Shown here one piece after another: positions 51,852 through 64,000 of a stretch of 64,000 nucleotides of DNA. Location: positions 124,001 to 188,000 of the forward strand of contig CAWALU010000007.1 in assembly GCA_963782985.1 (NCBI GenBank), in the 5' to 3' direction. Every line of letters starts with the position of its first letter. Within the stretch, counting starts at the first letter, position 1. The notes beneath the pieces are model-generated. The model was not told the origin of the DNA. It saw nothing but the letters and a program-made list of their open reading frames with translations, and searched no databases. The position numbers were made by a program, and so were the translations under genes. The DNA is from CAVSWT01 sp963782985. Lineage in GTDB: Bacteria > Bacteroidota > Ignavibacteria > Ignavibacteriales > Ignavibacteriaceae.

Positions 51852-54059
51852 ATGCAAATTAAACACACAAAAGAATTCGATCTTGCTTATCGTTTTGCTA
51901 CAGAAACTAATCAGAATATTTTTTTAACTGGAAAGGCGGGGACAGGCAAAACAACTTTTTTAAAATATCTTCGTGAAAACTCTTTAAAAAAAACTGTGGT
52001 TGCAGCCCCAACGGGCGTGGCGGCAATAAACGCTCGCGGCGTAACTCTTCATTCCTTATTTCAATTACCTTTCGGAATAATTTTACCCGACTTATCTTAC
52101 ACTACCAACGACGGCTTATCAATTGAAAATTATCCGCAGCTTACAAAAATTCATTACAATAAAGAAAAGCTAAATCTTCTGCGCAATTTTGAGTTGCTGA
52201 TTATTGATGAAGCAAGCATGGTGGGATCGTATACTGTTGATGCAATCGATGTTCTGCTGCGTTATATCAGACGAAATCCAAACAAGCCCTTTGGAGGCGT
52301 ACAAGTTTTATTTATCGGCGATCTTCACCAACTTCCGCCCGTAGTTAAAAATGACGAATGGCAAATTTTAGAAAACTATTATACCTCAATTTTTTTCTTT
52401 GATAGTTTTGTTTTGCGTGATAAAACTCCAATTATAATTGAACTTAAAAAAATTTTCCGGCAAAAGGATGATAAGTTTATTGAAATACTTAACGGTATTC
52501 GCAACAACAATATATCGGAAGAAAATTTTGCGTTATTAAATGAGCGTATCAAAAGTAATTTTACTCCTGATGATATTGAAGAATATATAATTCTTACGAC
52601 TCACAATTATCAGTCGGATGAAATAAATAAAATAAAATTGAATAACATTTCAACAAAACAGCATATTTTTTATTCCGAAATAGAAGGTGAATTTCCTGAG
52701 CATATTTTGCCCGCTGAAAAAGAACTTAAACTTAAAAAAGGCGCGCAAGTTATGTTTTTAAAAAACGATACTGACGGTAAACAATATTTTAACGGAAAGA
52801 TTGGAACTGTTACTCAGCTTGAGGAAAGTTATATTAGGGTTAAATGCGCTGCTGATATTGATGAAATAGAGGTAAGAAAAAGTGAATGGAAAAATATTCG
52901 ATATAAAATAAATCCCGATACAAAAAAAATTTCCGAAGAAATTGTAGGAACATTTATTCAATACCCGCTTCGACTCGCCTGGGCAATTACAATACATAAA
53001 AGTCAGGGTTTAACTTTTGATAAAATTGTAATTGACGCCGCAAAAGCCTTTGCTACCGGACAAGTTTATGTAGCTCTAAGCCGATGCACTTCATTAGAAG
53101 GATTAATTTTAAGAACCCCGATCTATAAAAACTCTCTGGGGGCGCATAAAGATTTTAAGGATTGGCAAAATAAAAATTGGAATGCGAATTTATCGGAGTT
53201 ACTAATTGAATCACGCGAGAATTTTATTCTTGATGAACTGCAAAATATTTTTACATGGAAAAATTGGTATTATCTTTTAAAAGAGTTGAATGAATTTTTA
53301 ATTGAAAATAAAAAAGAATTGACATCAAAAGAATCAAATGCAGGAAATATATCGCCATTAGATTGGCTTAGCGAATTAATGGAAAAGCAAAAAAAATTAT
53401 ATGAAGTGTCGGGAAAATTTAAAATTAGAATTATCGAAATGAGTAAAATTAATTCTTCAATAGAAGAAAATGAGATTCTTCAAAAAAGACTAAAAGAAGG
53501 AGCCGAATATTTTTCATCGGAAATTATGAAGTGGAATGAGAAATTTTATAATCATCCTATAAAAGCTAACACAAAAAAATTATCTGCAAAAATTGATTCT
53601 CTGCTTGAGGCTACACACCAGTTAACAAATGAAATTCTACAAAAGATTAATTACTGTAAAAGAGGATTCATCTTAAATGAATTTTTAAATAGCCAGAAAC
53701 AATTAAAAGCTCCTATAAAAAATGTTAAAACTTCTTATATAAAAAAGGAAAAAGAATCAACTGTGTTAGAAACAGTGATATTATATCGGCAAGGAAAAGA
53801 TATTAGTCAAATAGCCGACGAAAGAAATTTAGTACAGGGAACAATTGAAGGACATCTTGCAAAAGCAATTTCCGATAGTTTGTTTGAGATTGAGGAAATT
53901 ATGCCGATAGAAGAAGCGAAAAAAATTGCTACATATTTTCCAAAAGATTTAAGCAGCGTACTGTTAAGTGTAATAAAGGAAAAAACTCCTAAAGAAATTA
54001 CTTATGGCAAGTTAAGAATTGTGTTGGCTTGGCTGGAAAAGCAAAAAACAAATTATTAA
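51852..54059 (+). CDS. PIF1-like superfamily 1 helicase with C-terminal HTH domain
   Basis: 735 residues from the ATG at 51852; an upstream TTG at 51783 adds 23 unrelated residues. Walker A GKAGTGKTT begins at residue 27, followed by VVAAPTGVAAINARGVTLHSL, and Walker B LLIIDEASM. GDLHQLPPV and the C-terminal WAITIHKSQGLTFDKIVIDA are the other SF1B motifs, so it should unwind DNA 5' to 3'. The tail (LYRQGKDISQIADERNLVQGTIEGHL) matches the helicase-associated HTH found in bacterial homologues. It ends just before the rRNA terminator. Confidence 0.93.
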   Translation: MQIKHTKEFDLAYRFATETNQNIFLTGKAGTGKTTFLKYLRENSLKKTVVAAPTGVAAINARGVTLHSLFQLPFGIILPDLSYTTNDGLSIENYPQLTKIHYNKEKLNLLRNFELLIIDEASMVGSYTVDAIDVLLRYIRRNPNKPFGGVQVLFIGDLHQLPPVVKNDEWQILENYYTSIFFFDSFVLRDKTPIIIELKKIFRQKDDKFIEILNGIRNNNISEENFALLNERIKSNFTPDDIEEYIILTTHNYQSDEINKIKLNNISTKQHIFYSEIEGEFPEHILPAEKELKLKKGAQVMFLKNDTDGKQYFNGKIGTVTQLEESYIRVKCAADIDEIEVRKSEWKNIRYKINPDTKKISEEIVGTFIQYPLRLAWAITIHKSQGLTFDKIVIDAAKAFATGQVYVALSRCTSLEGLILRTPIYKNSLGAHKDFKDWQNKNWNANLSELLIESRENFILDELQNIFTWKNWYYLLKELNEFLIENKKELTSKESNAGNISPLDWLSELMEKQKKLYEVSGKFKIRIIEMSKINSSIEENEILQKRLKEGAEYFSSEIMKWNEKFYNHPIKANTKKLSAKIDSLLEATHQLTNEILQKINYCKRGFILNEFLNSQKQLKAPIKNVKTSYIKKEKESTVLETVILYRQGKDISQIADERNLVQGTIEGHLAKAISDSLFEIEEIMPIEEAKKIATYFPKDLSSVLLSVIKEKTPKEITYGKLRIVLAWLEKQKTNY

Positions 54060-54072
54060 GAATTAAATAATT

Positions 54073-54105
54073 AAAAAAACCCCAATCAAAAGTGACCGGG
54101 GTTTT
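54073..54105. terminator. Terminator shared by the helicase gene and the rRNA operon
   Basis: AAAACCCC (54076–54083) and GGGGTTTT (54098–54105) form an 8-bp stem. Read from the rRNA side (minus) it ends in a run of T; from the helicase side in four T. It stands right after the helicase stop and just past the 5S gene. Confidence 0.85.
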
Positions 54106-54114
54106 ATAAATAAA

Positions 54115-54233
54115 ATTTGGCAGCTACCTACTCTCCCACACACCTGCGCATGCAGTACCATCGGCGTACGGGGGCTTAACTACTCTGTTCGGAATGGGAA
54201 GAGGTGTAACACCCTGGCTAAAACCACCAAAAT
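54115..54233 (-). rRNA. rrf: 5S ribosomal RNA
   Basis: The minus strand carries AGGGTGTTACACCTCTTCCC and CCGAACAGAGTAGTTAAGCC with closing GGAGAGTAGGTAGCTGCC, the conserved loops of 5S rRNA. Ends are estimated to within a few bases. It is the last gene of the operon. Confidence 0.95.
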
Positions 54234-54348
54234 TTAAACTCATATACTAAATCGTCCCTTGGGGAAGATTTAGATGGGATTTAAAAATAAAATGAAAGAC
54301 TGAAAGAACTGAGCAATAAAAAACAAAAATATATTGTGAATAAAATTA

Positions 54349-57358
<3,010 letters not shown>

Positions 57359-57484
57359 AAATTTTTATTCACAATTATATTTTTGGTGCTCTTCTATAAT
57401 AAAGAAAAGAACATATTAATTTTTTATAGGCTCAGTAAAACTTATTCCAAAAATCTGAAATTATGTTTTTACTCTTTCAATCTT

Positions 57485-57494
57485 TCAAAGAACA
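57485..57494 (-). promoter_or_regulatory. boxA-like site in the tRNA–23S spacer
   Basis: TGTTCTTTGA on the minus strand, identical to the site in the 16S leader at 59571–59580. Agrees with boxA antitermination sites (TGCTCTTTA type) that NusB/NusE bind in rRNA operons. Confidence 0.65.
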
Positions 57495-57520
57495 AAATCG
57501 CTCAAAAAAGCGATTTATAG

Positions 57521-57593
<73 letters not shown>

Positions 57594-57652
57594 AAAACAA
57601 TTAAGTTTTAGGGGTGTTTGGTTATATACCAAAAACACACAACCCTTAGCAG

Positions 57653-57726
<74 letters not shown>

Positions 57727-57947
57727 AGGTTTATCTTAAGCCTTCAGCCCAAGATTCTAACAATGTTTTAAAAGAACTTTGTTAAACTACTAATCATCCT
57801 GATTTTATTAAGTAGTTATAACTAATTGAGCTATATATCTACCCAAACATCAAAGACAAAAATTACATTACCTGAGATTCAATAATGTAAGAACTAAATA
57901 AAAGAAAGAGTGAGCGATTCATCAATTCATTAAAGGTTTAGATTACT

Positions 57948-59488
<1,541 letters not shown>

Positions 59489-59570
59489 AAAAGTTTAATT
59501 TTTTGTAATCTTGGCGTATAGACGCTTGATTGAAACCATTTAATTAAATTGATTAAATGCACTCACTCTG

Positions 59571-59580
59571 TCAAAGAACA
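59571..59580 (-). promoter_or_regulatory. boxA-like antitermination site in the 16S leader
   Basis: TGTTCTTTGA on the minus strand, about 85 nt before 16S, identical to the copy in the spacer. The repeat at both usual places supports a functional site. Confidence 0.65.
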
Positions 59581-59734
59581 TTTTGTAAAACCTTCAATAA
59601 AGAAGGGCTTCAAATTTACTTTCTCTTGATTGTAAAGTCAAGAGTTCAAATAGGTATTTCAAAATATTTTTGGTTTTCTTTATGATTTTCTTCTAACGAA
59701 TCAAACCACAAAACCATTTCTAAAAAAGCTTACT

Positions 59735-59764
59735 AATATACAGGAAAGAGAATTATAATGTCAA
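59735..59764 (-). promoter_or_regulatory. rRNA operon promoter
   Basis: On the minus strand TTGACA (59759–59764) and TATATT (59735–59740) are 18 nt apart (17 if the -10 is taken as GTATAT). It is about 250 nt upstream of 16S and 20 nt past the stop of the SLBB gene. The -35 is a perfect sigma-70-type box rather than the TTTG/TAnnTTTG form of Bacteroides. Confidence 0.75.
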
Positions 59765-59783
59765 GTACTTTTAGGGGTTCAAC

Positions 59784-61277
59784 TCATTTACTTTTTGAGC
59801 TGAATTGATATAGCAAGAGAATTACGGTTGCCACGCTGCCCACGATGCTTAAATAATTACTTACCTTACCCACATAATAATTGAACGATTTATTTGGATT
59901 TTTAGGCACATAAATAAAATCGCCGGTTTCGATCTTTATATTAGTGTTATCCTCTACTGGTATCCATTCCCTCGTTTCAGATTTAATAACGGCAATACTA
60001 ACATCATCCGCAAGCTCGCCTAAGCCGCCAGCTTGCTCAATATAAAATTTATAATCTTTGCCCGGAACAAATTTAATATTGCCCATAGAAGCTACTTGTC
60101 CAAACACATATACTGTGTTAAGTTTTTGAGGAATAATTAATACGTCATTATCTCTTACTTTTAAATTTCCAACTCTCGAATCTTCAATTAATACGCTATC
60201 AAAATTTAATGTTGCCTGGTTTAAAGTCTGTCTGAGATACTCATCGACAAAGAAAAAAGATGTGTCTTCTTCGGTTAAAGTTGACATCCTTAGCATTTTA
60301 TCTTTTTCATATTCAGCTATGATTTGGTTAGGGTAATCTTGAAAATATTTATTATAATCTTGTAACTTAATACCAAATTCTTTTTCAATTATGAATGCAA
60401 CATTGGTGCCTCTGATTAATTTTGCTCTTTTTAATGACGCTTCATCTGTAAAGCCTCCGGCTGCCTCAATCACTTCTTTAATTGTAGTGTTATTTTTTGT
60501 AATGGGAATTGATCCCGGTCTTTTAACTTCTCCAAAAACAAAAGTTTTAAATTCTTTTTTCTGAGTTTCATCAGCCAAAACAACTATTCTGTCGCCGCGT
60601 TGAAGATTATAATCACTACTAATATTTATAACTTCTTTTATTAATTTTTCTCCATTGTAGCTTAGTCTATTAATTTCTACGGAATCAACATTATCATACG
60701 CTTTATTAACGCCTTCAGCGAGTTCAATAGCGTCTGAAAGTTTATCGCCTTCAACAAAATTAAATTTTCCGGGACTGTTAACCGCCCCTGAAACTGTGAA
60801 GAAATTTCTTTTAACATCCGTGGGAGCGAATATTATAACGTCATCATTTTTTAAATATGGATTATTAGAAAAATCTCCCGTCATCCTAAATTTTAAAAGA
60901 TCAATTTTAATTTCTTCGCCCGATCTTCTTTTTAAAATAATATTTCTAAAAGAATACTTATCAAATTCCTCTTCAATTTTATTTATTACTTCAGCGTTAT
61001 ATTCTTTAACTCTCGATAGAGCGTCTGTTTTAGCGCGGTTATAAAATCGGCTTACAAACTGATCAACTCTTTCCGTAATCAATGCGGGGAAACTTCCCGT
61101 TATAGGAAAATTTCCGCCGATAGTTACGCTGATTGCGCCCGCTGAAAATAATTGATCTGATGTTGAAGAGCTTGATTCCATTTGCGAATATGTTAAATGA
61201 AAACCTGCCGCAAGAACTACAAATAAAATAATTTTACTAATATTAATTTTATTAATCTTTATGTGTAATAAATTCAT
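59784..61277 (-). CDS. SLBB-domain polysaccharide export protein (Wza-like)
   Basis: 497 residues. Signal peptide (ISKIILFVVLAAGFHLTYSQ), a Poly_export-like part (GGNFPITGSFPALITERVDQ), then three SLBB-type domains (FFTVSGAVNSPGKFNFVEG, TFVFGEVKRPGSIPITKNN, VYVFGQVASMGNIKFVPG). A membrane helix ends it (YLSIVGSVATVILLLYQF). It should form or plug the outer-membrane channel for capsule or exopolysaccharide. Last gene of a unit with rfbB (12-bp gap) and an outer-membrane protein. Confidence 0.9.
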   Translation of the reverse strand: MNLLHIKINKINISKIILFVVLAAGFHLTYSQMESSSSTSDQLFSAGAISVTIGGNFPITGSFPALITERVDQFVSRFYNRAKTDALSRVKEYNAEVINKIEEEFDKYSFRNIILKRRSGEEIKIDLLKFRMTGDFSNNPYLKNDDVIIFAPTDVKRNFFTVSGAVNSPGKFNFVEGDKLSDAIELAEGVNKAYDNVDSVEINRLSYNGEKLIKEVINISSDYNLQRGDRIVVLADETQKKEFKTFVFGEVKRPGSIPITKNNTTIKEVIEAAGGFTDEASLKRAKLIRGTNVAFIIEKEFGIKLQDYNKYFQDYPNQIIAEYEKDKMLRMSTLTEEDTSFFFVDEYLRQTLNQATLNFDSVLIEDSRVGNLKVRDNDVLIIPQKLNTVYVFGQVASMGNIKFVPGKDYKFYIEQAGGLGELADDVSIAVIKSETREWIPVEDNTNIKIETGDFIYVPKNPNKSFNYYVGKVSNYLSIVGSVATVILLLYQFSSKSK

Positions 61278-61289
61278 ATTTGCTTTTGA

Positions 61290-62300
61290 TTATTGTTGAT
61301 ATTGAATTTTATAATAATTTTGATATTCGCCTGATATTATTCTTTCCCACCAAACTTTATTTTGAAGATACCAATTAATGGTTTCTTCAATTGCATTTTC
61401 AAATGTGAATGACGGTTTCCAATTTAATTCATTCTGAATTTTAGATGAATCAATTGCGTATCTCCTATCGTGTCCCGGACGGTCTTTCACATATTGAATC
61501 AAGTCTTCATTTTTATTTAAATATTTTAAAATCAATTTTATTATTTCGATGTTGGGCATTTCATTGCTTGCGCCAATATTATAAATCTCTCCGACTTTTC
61601 CTTTTTCAAAAACTAAATCGATTGCTTTGTTATGATCCATCACATAAATCCAATCACGCACATTCATTCCATCGCCATACAGAGGAAGCTTTTTATTATT
61701 TAAAGCGTTGATAATCATTAACGGAATTAATTTTTCCGGGAATTGAAACGGACCATAATTATTTGAACAGCGCGTTATTACAACAGGCAATCCATAAGTA
61801 TGATGAAAAGACAAAGCCATCATATCAGCAGAAGCTTTGCTTGATGAATATGGACTGTTGGGCGAAAGCGGCGTGGATTCTGTGAACAGTCCTTCATTGC
61901 CAAGACTTCCGTAAACTTCGTCGGTGGAAACTTGCAAAAATTTTTCAACCTCAAATCTTTTTGCAGCTTCCAGCAAAACATTTGTACCGATTACATTTGT
62001 TTTAAAAAATATTTCAGAGCCAAGTATGCTTCTGTCAACGTGAGATTCAGCGGCGAAATTAATTACAAATTTAATTTTAAATTTTTCAAAAAGATAATTC
62101 ACTAAATCATTATTACAAATATCGCCTTTAGTAAATTTATAGTTTTTATTTTCTTGAGATGATTTTAAATTTTCTAAATTACCTGCGTACGTAAGCTTAT
62201 CCAAATTTATAATTTTATAATCATCGCGTTTAGATAAAATATGATTTATAAAATTACTCCCGATAAAACCGGCGCCCCCGGTAACTAAAATGTTTTTCAT
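61290..62300 (-). CDS. rfbB: dTDP-glucose 4,6-dehydratase
   Basis: 336 residues, short-chain dehydrogenase fold. NAD-binding motif TGGAGFIGSNFI; catalytic Thr/Asp/Glu in QVSTDEVYGSLG; Tyr and Lys in SPYSSSKASADM; then YGDGMNVRDWIYVMDH. Makes dTDP-4-keto-6-deoxyglucose for rhamnose and other deoxysugars. rfbA, C and D are not in the window. Starts 7 bp after the outer-membrane protein gene, same operon. Confidence 0.95.
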   Translation of the reverse strand: MKNILVTGGAGFIGSNFINHILSKRDDYKIINLDKLTYAGNLENLKSSQENKNYKFTKGDICNNDLVNYLFEKFKIKFVINFAAESHVDRSILGSEIFFKTNVIGTNVLLEAAKRFEVEKFLQVSTDEVYGSLGNEGLFTESTPLSPNSPYSSSKASADMMALSFHHTYGLPVVITRCSNNYGPFQFPEKLIPLMIINALNNKKLPLYGDGMNVRDWIYVMDHNKAIDLVFEKGKVGEIYNIGASNEMPNIEIIKLILKYLNKNEDLIQYVKDRPGHDRRYAIDSSKIQNELNWKPSFTFENAIEETINWYLQNKVWWERIISGEYQNYYKIQYQQ

Positions 62301-62307
62301 TTAAATC

Positions 62308-63090
62308 CTAAAAAGAGAAAAATCCGATAAAGATTCCGGTTTGAATAAAGAAAGAATTTCCATTTAAATTTGAAGGAATGTTTGATATCTCTTGATCATT
62401 ATCAACCGTCCAATTATTTGCAAAAGTTAATTGATAGCCTCCGCCAACTCTAACCGCCGCAAATCTATAAATAGGAATATCAACATTTAAAGTTGGAGTA
62501 AAAAACCAAAAGTTATTTTTTATTGTACGATTATTTTCTGAAGTAAATTGATAATTCACTTCATTCCAAATATTTTCCCAATTAAACGAACCGGTATTTT
62601 TATAAATTTCAATTCCCAAGCTTCCGCCGCCGATTATTGCTCCAATGGAAACGCCAATATTTTTTACAAACGGCAAAGTATATTCCAAAGTTAATCCTCC
62701 GCCGCCTATTGAATAATCAACTTCTTTATTAATATTAATAATTAATTGAGATGATTTTTTATCGGCTGATTTATCAATTATATATTGCTGCTGCTCTGTT
62801 ACAGACGATGAAGTTGAACCGCCAAATCCCATTCCACCTATCCGAAAGTTAGGAACAAAACCAAGGTAAATAAATCCAGAGCCGCCTGATGTAAAAAATC
62901 CTTTACCTGAAAATTCCGGAACGCCAATATGTTTTAGTTTGATATTAACATCGTCCATTTTGGGAAATATCCAGCCCGGAGTAAAACCGCCGCCGCCGCC
63001 AAACGGGGCGTCAAAGTATTGTTTCTGCTGCGCAAATAATAATGGATTTAACACGCAGAACATTAATAAAATTTTAGAAAATATTCTCAT
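62308..63090 (-). CDS. Predicted outer-membrane beta-barrel protein
   Basis: 260 residues. Signal peptide (IFSKILLMFCVLNPLLFAQ), then glycine-rich segments (DAPFGGGGGFTPGW, GGMGFGGSTSSS) and amphipathic strands ending in IQTGIFIGFFSF. The final Phe suggests a BamA-inserted barrel. Family not recognised. First gene of the operon with rfbB and the SLBB export gene, so a role in polysaccharide or surface display is possible. Confidence 0.7.
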   Translation of the reverse strand: MRIFSKILLMFCVLNPLLFAQQKQYFDAPFGGGGGFTPGWIFPKMDDVNIKLKHIGVPEFSGKGFFTSGGSGFIYLGFVPNFRIGGMGFGGSTSSSVTEQQQYIIDKSADKKSSQLIININKEVDYSIGGGGLTLEYTLPFVKNIGVSIGAIIGGGSLGIEIYKNTGSFNWENIWNEVNYQFTSENNRTIKNNFWFFTPTLNVDIPIYRFAAVRVGGGYQLTFANNWTVDNDQEISNIPSNLNGNSFFIQTGIFIGFFSF

Positions 63091-63237
63091 AACTTTAATT
63101 TTTTTAAGGAAGTTAAATTTACCAAACAGTTCTTAAAATCAAAAGAAAAATTAGGGGGTTAATGCTATAAATAAAGGGTAAAAATAATTACAAGCGCAAC
63201 AATCAATAAAGAAAACTTCTAAAAATTAAATGGAAGT

Positions 63238-64000
63238 TTAAAATGATTGCCGCTTATTATCTGCTTCATATTCAACATCCATGTGGTAATCCCATTTATC
63301 GAAATAAAGATTTCCGCCGCGCCATTCAACTTCGCCGCGCTGAAAATCATTTGTCTCGCTTCGCGAATAAATTTTTTCGGGAAACAGTGGCTGACCAAAA
63401 TCGCTGTTCACAATTAATCGGTACGAATCAATTCCGCTTGCAAAATAATATTTTACTTTAGGGTTATCTGATTCCTGCATTCCGTAATCAACATCAATCG
63501 GAATCCAGCCGTAACCTTCTAAATAATATTCAGCCCAATCGTGCAGATTAACGCTGCCGGGATGAAGCATCCAGCCGCTTTGCCAGCGGGCGGGAACGCC
63601 GTTTAATCTTGCAAGATTAATAAACGTCATCGCTTTTATTCCGCAATCGCCGTGCATATTGCTGATGCAGTAATTTGAAATATTATCTATTGTTGAATAT
63701 TCTCTTGCGCTTGCCCAAGGTATACTATCGCTCATCCATTTAAAAATTTTCACTACTTTTTCATAGGGATTTTTTGTATCGCCCACAATTCCATTCGATA
63801 ACTTTTTCATCTCAGAAGTAAAAACAATATGCGGCGCCCGTTCAGAGGTAAACTCTTTGTATAAATCCGAATCCGTTTTATAAGGTTTTACATTTTCGGG
63901 ATCTATTTCGTAATAAGCGGAATGAGCAATGTATTCAAGCTCCATTTTAAAAACCGTGGGTTTTCCTTTTTTAGATTTTTTTTCAAAATAAAGAGTTCGT
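63238..64000 (-). CDS. Transglutaminase-like domain protein (C-terminal part, 5' end beyond the window)
   Basis: At least 253 residues; the frame stays open past the ATG at 63945 to the window edge (RTLYFEKKSKKGKP), so the real start is outside. The catalytic triad of the transglutaminase core is visible: Cys in MHGDCGIKAMTF, His in NLHDWAEYYL, Asp in IPIDVDYGMQ. Such secreted domains act as cysteine peptidases or cross-linkers. The C-terminus is a plain strand-rich tail. It does not end in a T9SS sorting domain. The 147-bp gap to the next gene suggests separate transcription. Confidence 0.88.
   Translation of the reverse strand, partial: RTLYFEKKSKKGKPTVFKMELEYIAHSAYYEIDPENVKPYKTDSDLYKEFTSERAPHIVFTSEMKKLSNGIVGDTKNPYEKVVKIFKWMSDSIPWASAREYSTIDNISNYCISNMHGDCGIKAMTFINLARLNGVPARWQSGWMLHPGSVNLHDWAEYYLEGYGWIPIDVDYGMQESDNPKVKYYFASGIDSYRLIVNSDFGQPLFPEKIYSRSETNDFQRGEVEWRGGNLYFDKWDYHMDVEYEADNKRQSF

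Overview
The window is AT-rich bacterial chromosome. It most likely comes from the Ignavibacteria / Melioribacter side of the Bacteroidota–Chlorobi group. The case rests on three neighbouring secreted proteins that end in a type IX secretion (T9SS) sorting domain of the NYPNPFNP…LKVYDILG type, a gldC homologue, a hybrid two-component regulator with an AraC output domain, and short palindromic intergenic repeats. This placement is an inference, because I could not search the 16S gene. There is no plasmid, prophage, insertion sequence or CRISPR array.

Layout. 0–7.6 kb: the start of a comM/yifB gene, an M13 peptidase lipoprotein, a PRC-barrel protein, cytochrome bd oxidase (cydAB), gldC, a nuclease-like protein and a small outer-membrane protein. 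7.9–16.9 kb: S9 and S46 peptidases, a zinc-ribbon protein, a phosphohexomutase, then a three-gene unit of metF, a Gfo/Idh/MocA oxidoreductase and a class II aldolase. 17–21.2 kb: a decayed four-helix-bundle (23S-IVP type) gene, a penicillin-acylase-like hydrolase, DoxX and a decayed Bro-N antirepressor-like gene. 21.2–28.1 kb: a phosphoesterase/lipid kinase pair, a unit of an M48 protease and two unknown envelope proteins, and an M1 aminopeptidase. 28.3–37.8 kb: three T9SS cargo genes with beta-propeller-like repeats, one broken by frameshifts, followed by a 1366-residue hybrid sensor/regulator. 38–48 kb: a corrinoid protein, a homocysteine methyltransferase and a methionine-synthase activation domain (a split MetH), an exported amidase, an unknown protein, and a 1507-residue BcrAD/HgdC-like activase with DUF2229/HgdB-like parts. 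48–54 kb: an MDR oxidoreductase, a GH15 glucoamylase and a PIF1-like helicase. 54.1–59.8 kb: a complete minus-strand rRNA operon (16S–tRNA-Ile–tRNA-Ala–23S–5S) with promoter, boxA sites and terminator. 59.8–64 kb: SLBB polysaccharide export protein, rfbB and an outer-membrane protein in one operon, then a partial transglutaminase-like protein.

How it works together. At least six predicted exported or envelope hydrolases (M13, S9, S46, S45, M48, M1) suggest growth on proteins and peptides. The bd oxidase points to respiration at low oxygen. The metF gene and the split MetH genes form the C1-to-methionine branch, but the folate-binding module of MetH is not in the window.

The most unusual thread is the behaviour of palindromic repeats. 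Besides sitting between genes, they appear to lie inside open reading frames. One 78-bp element (exactly 26 codons) lies in the activase at 44255–44332. Three unrelated-looking palindromes lie at the same site inside the T9SS sorting domains of three genes (near 28.6, 30.0 and 31.5 kb). A separate GAGACGT…ACGTCTC family occurs as terminator-like hairpins and as two inverted copies on either side of the corrinoid gene. This resembles the in-frame palindromic elements known from Rickettsia, in an unrelated lineage.
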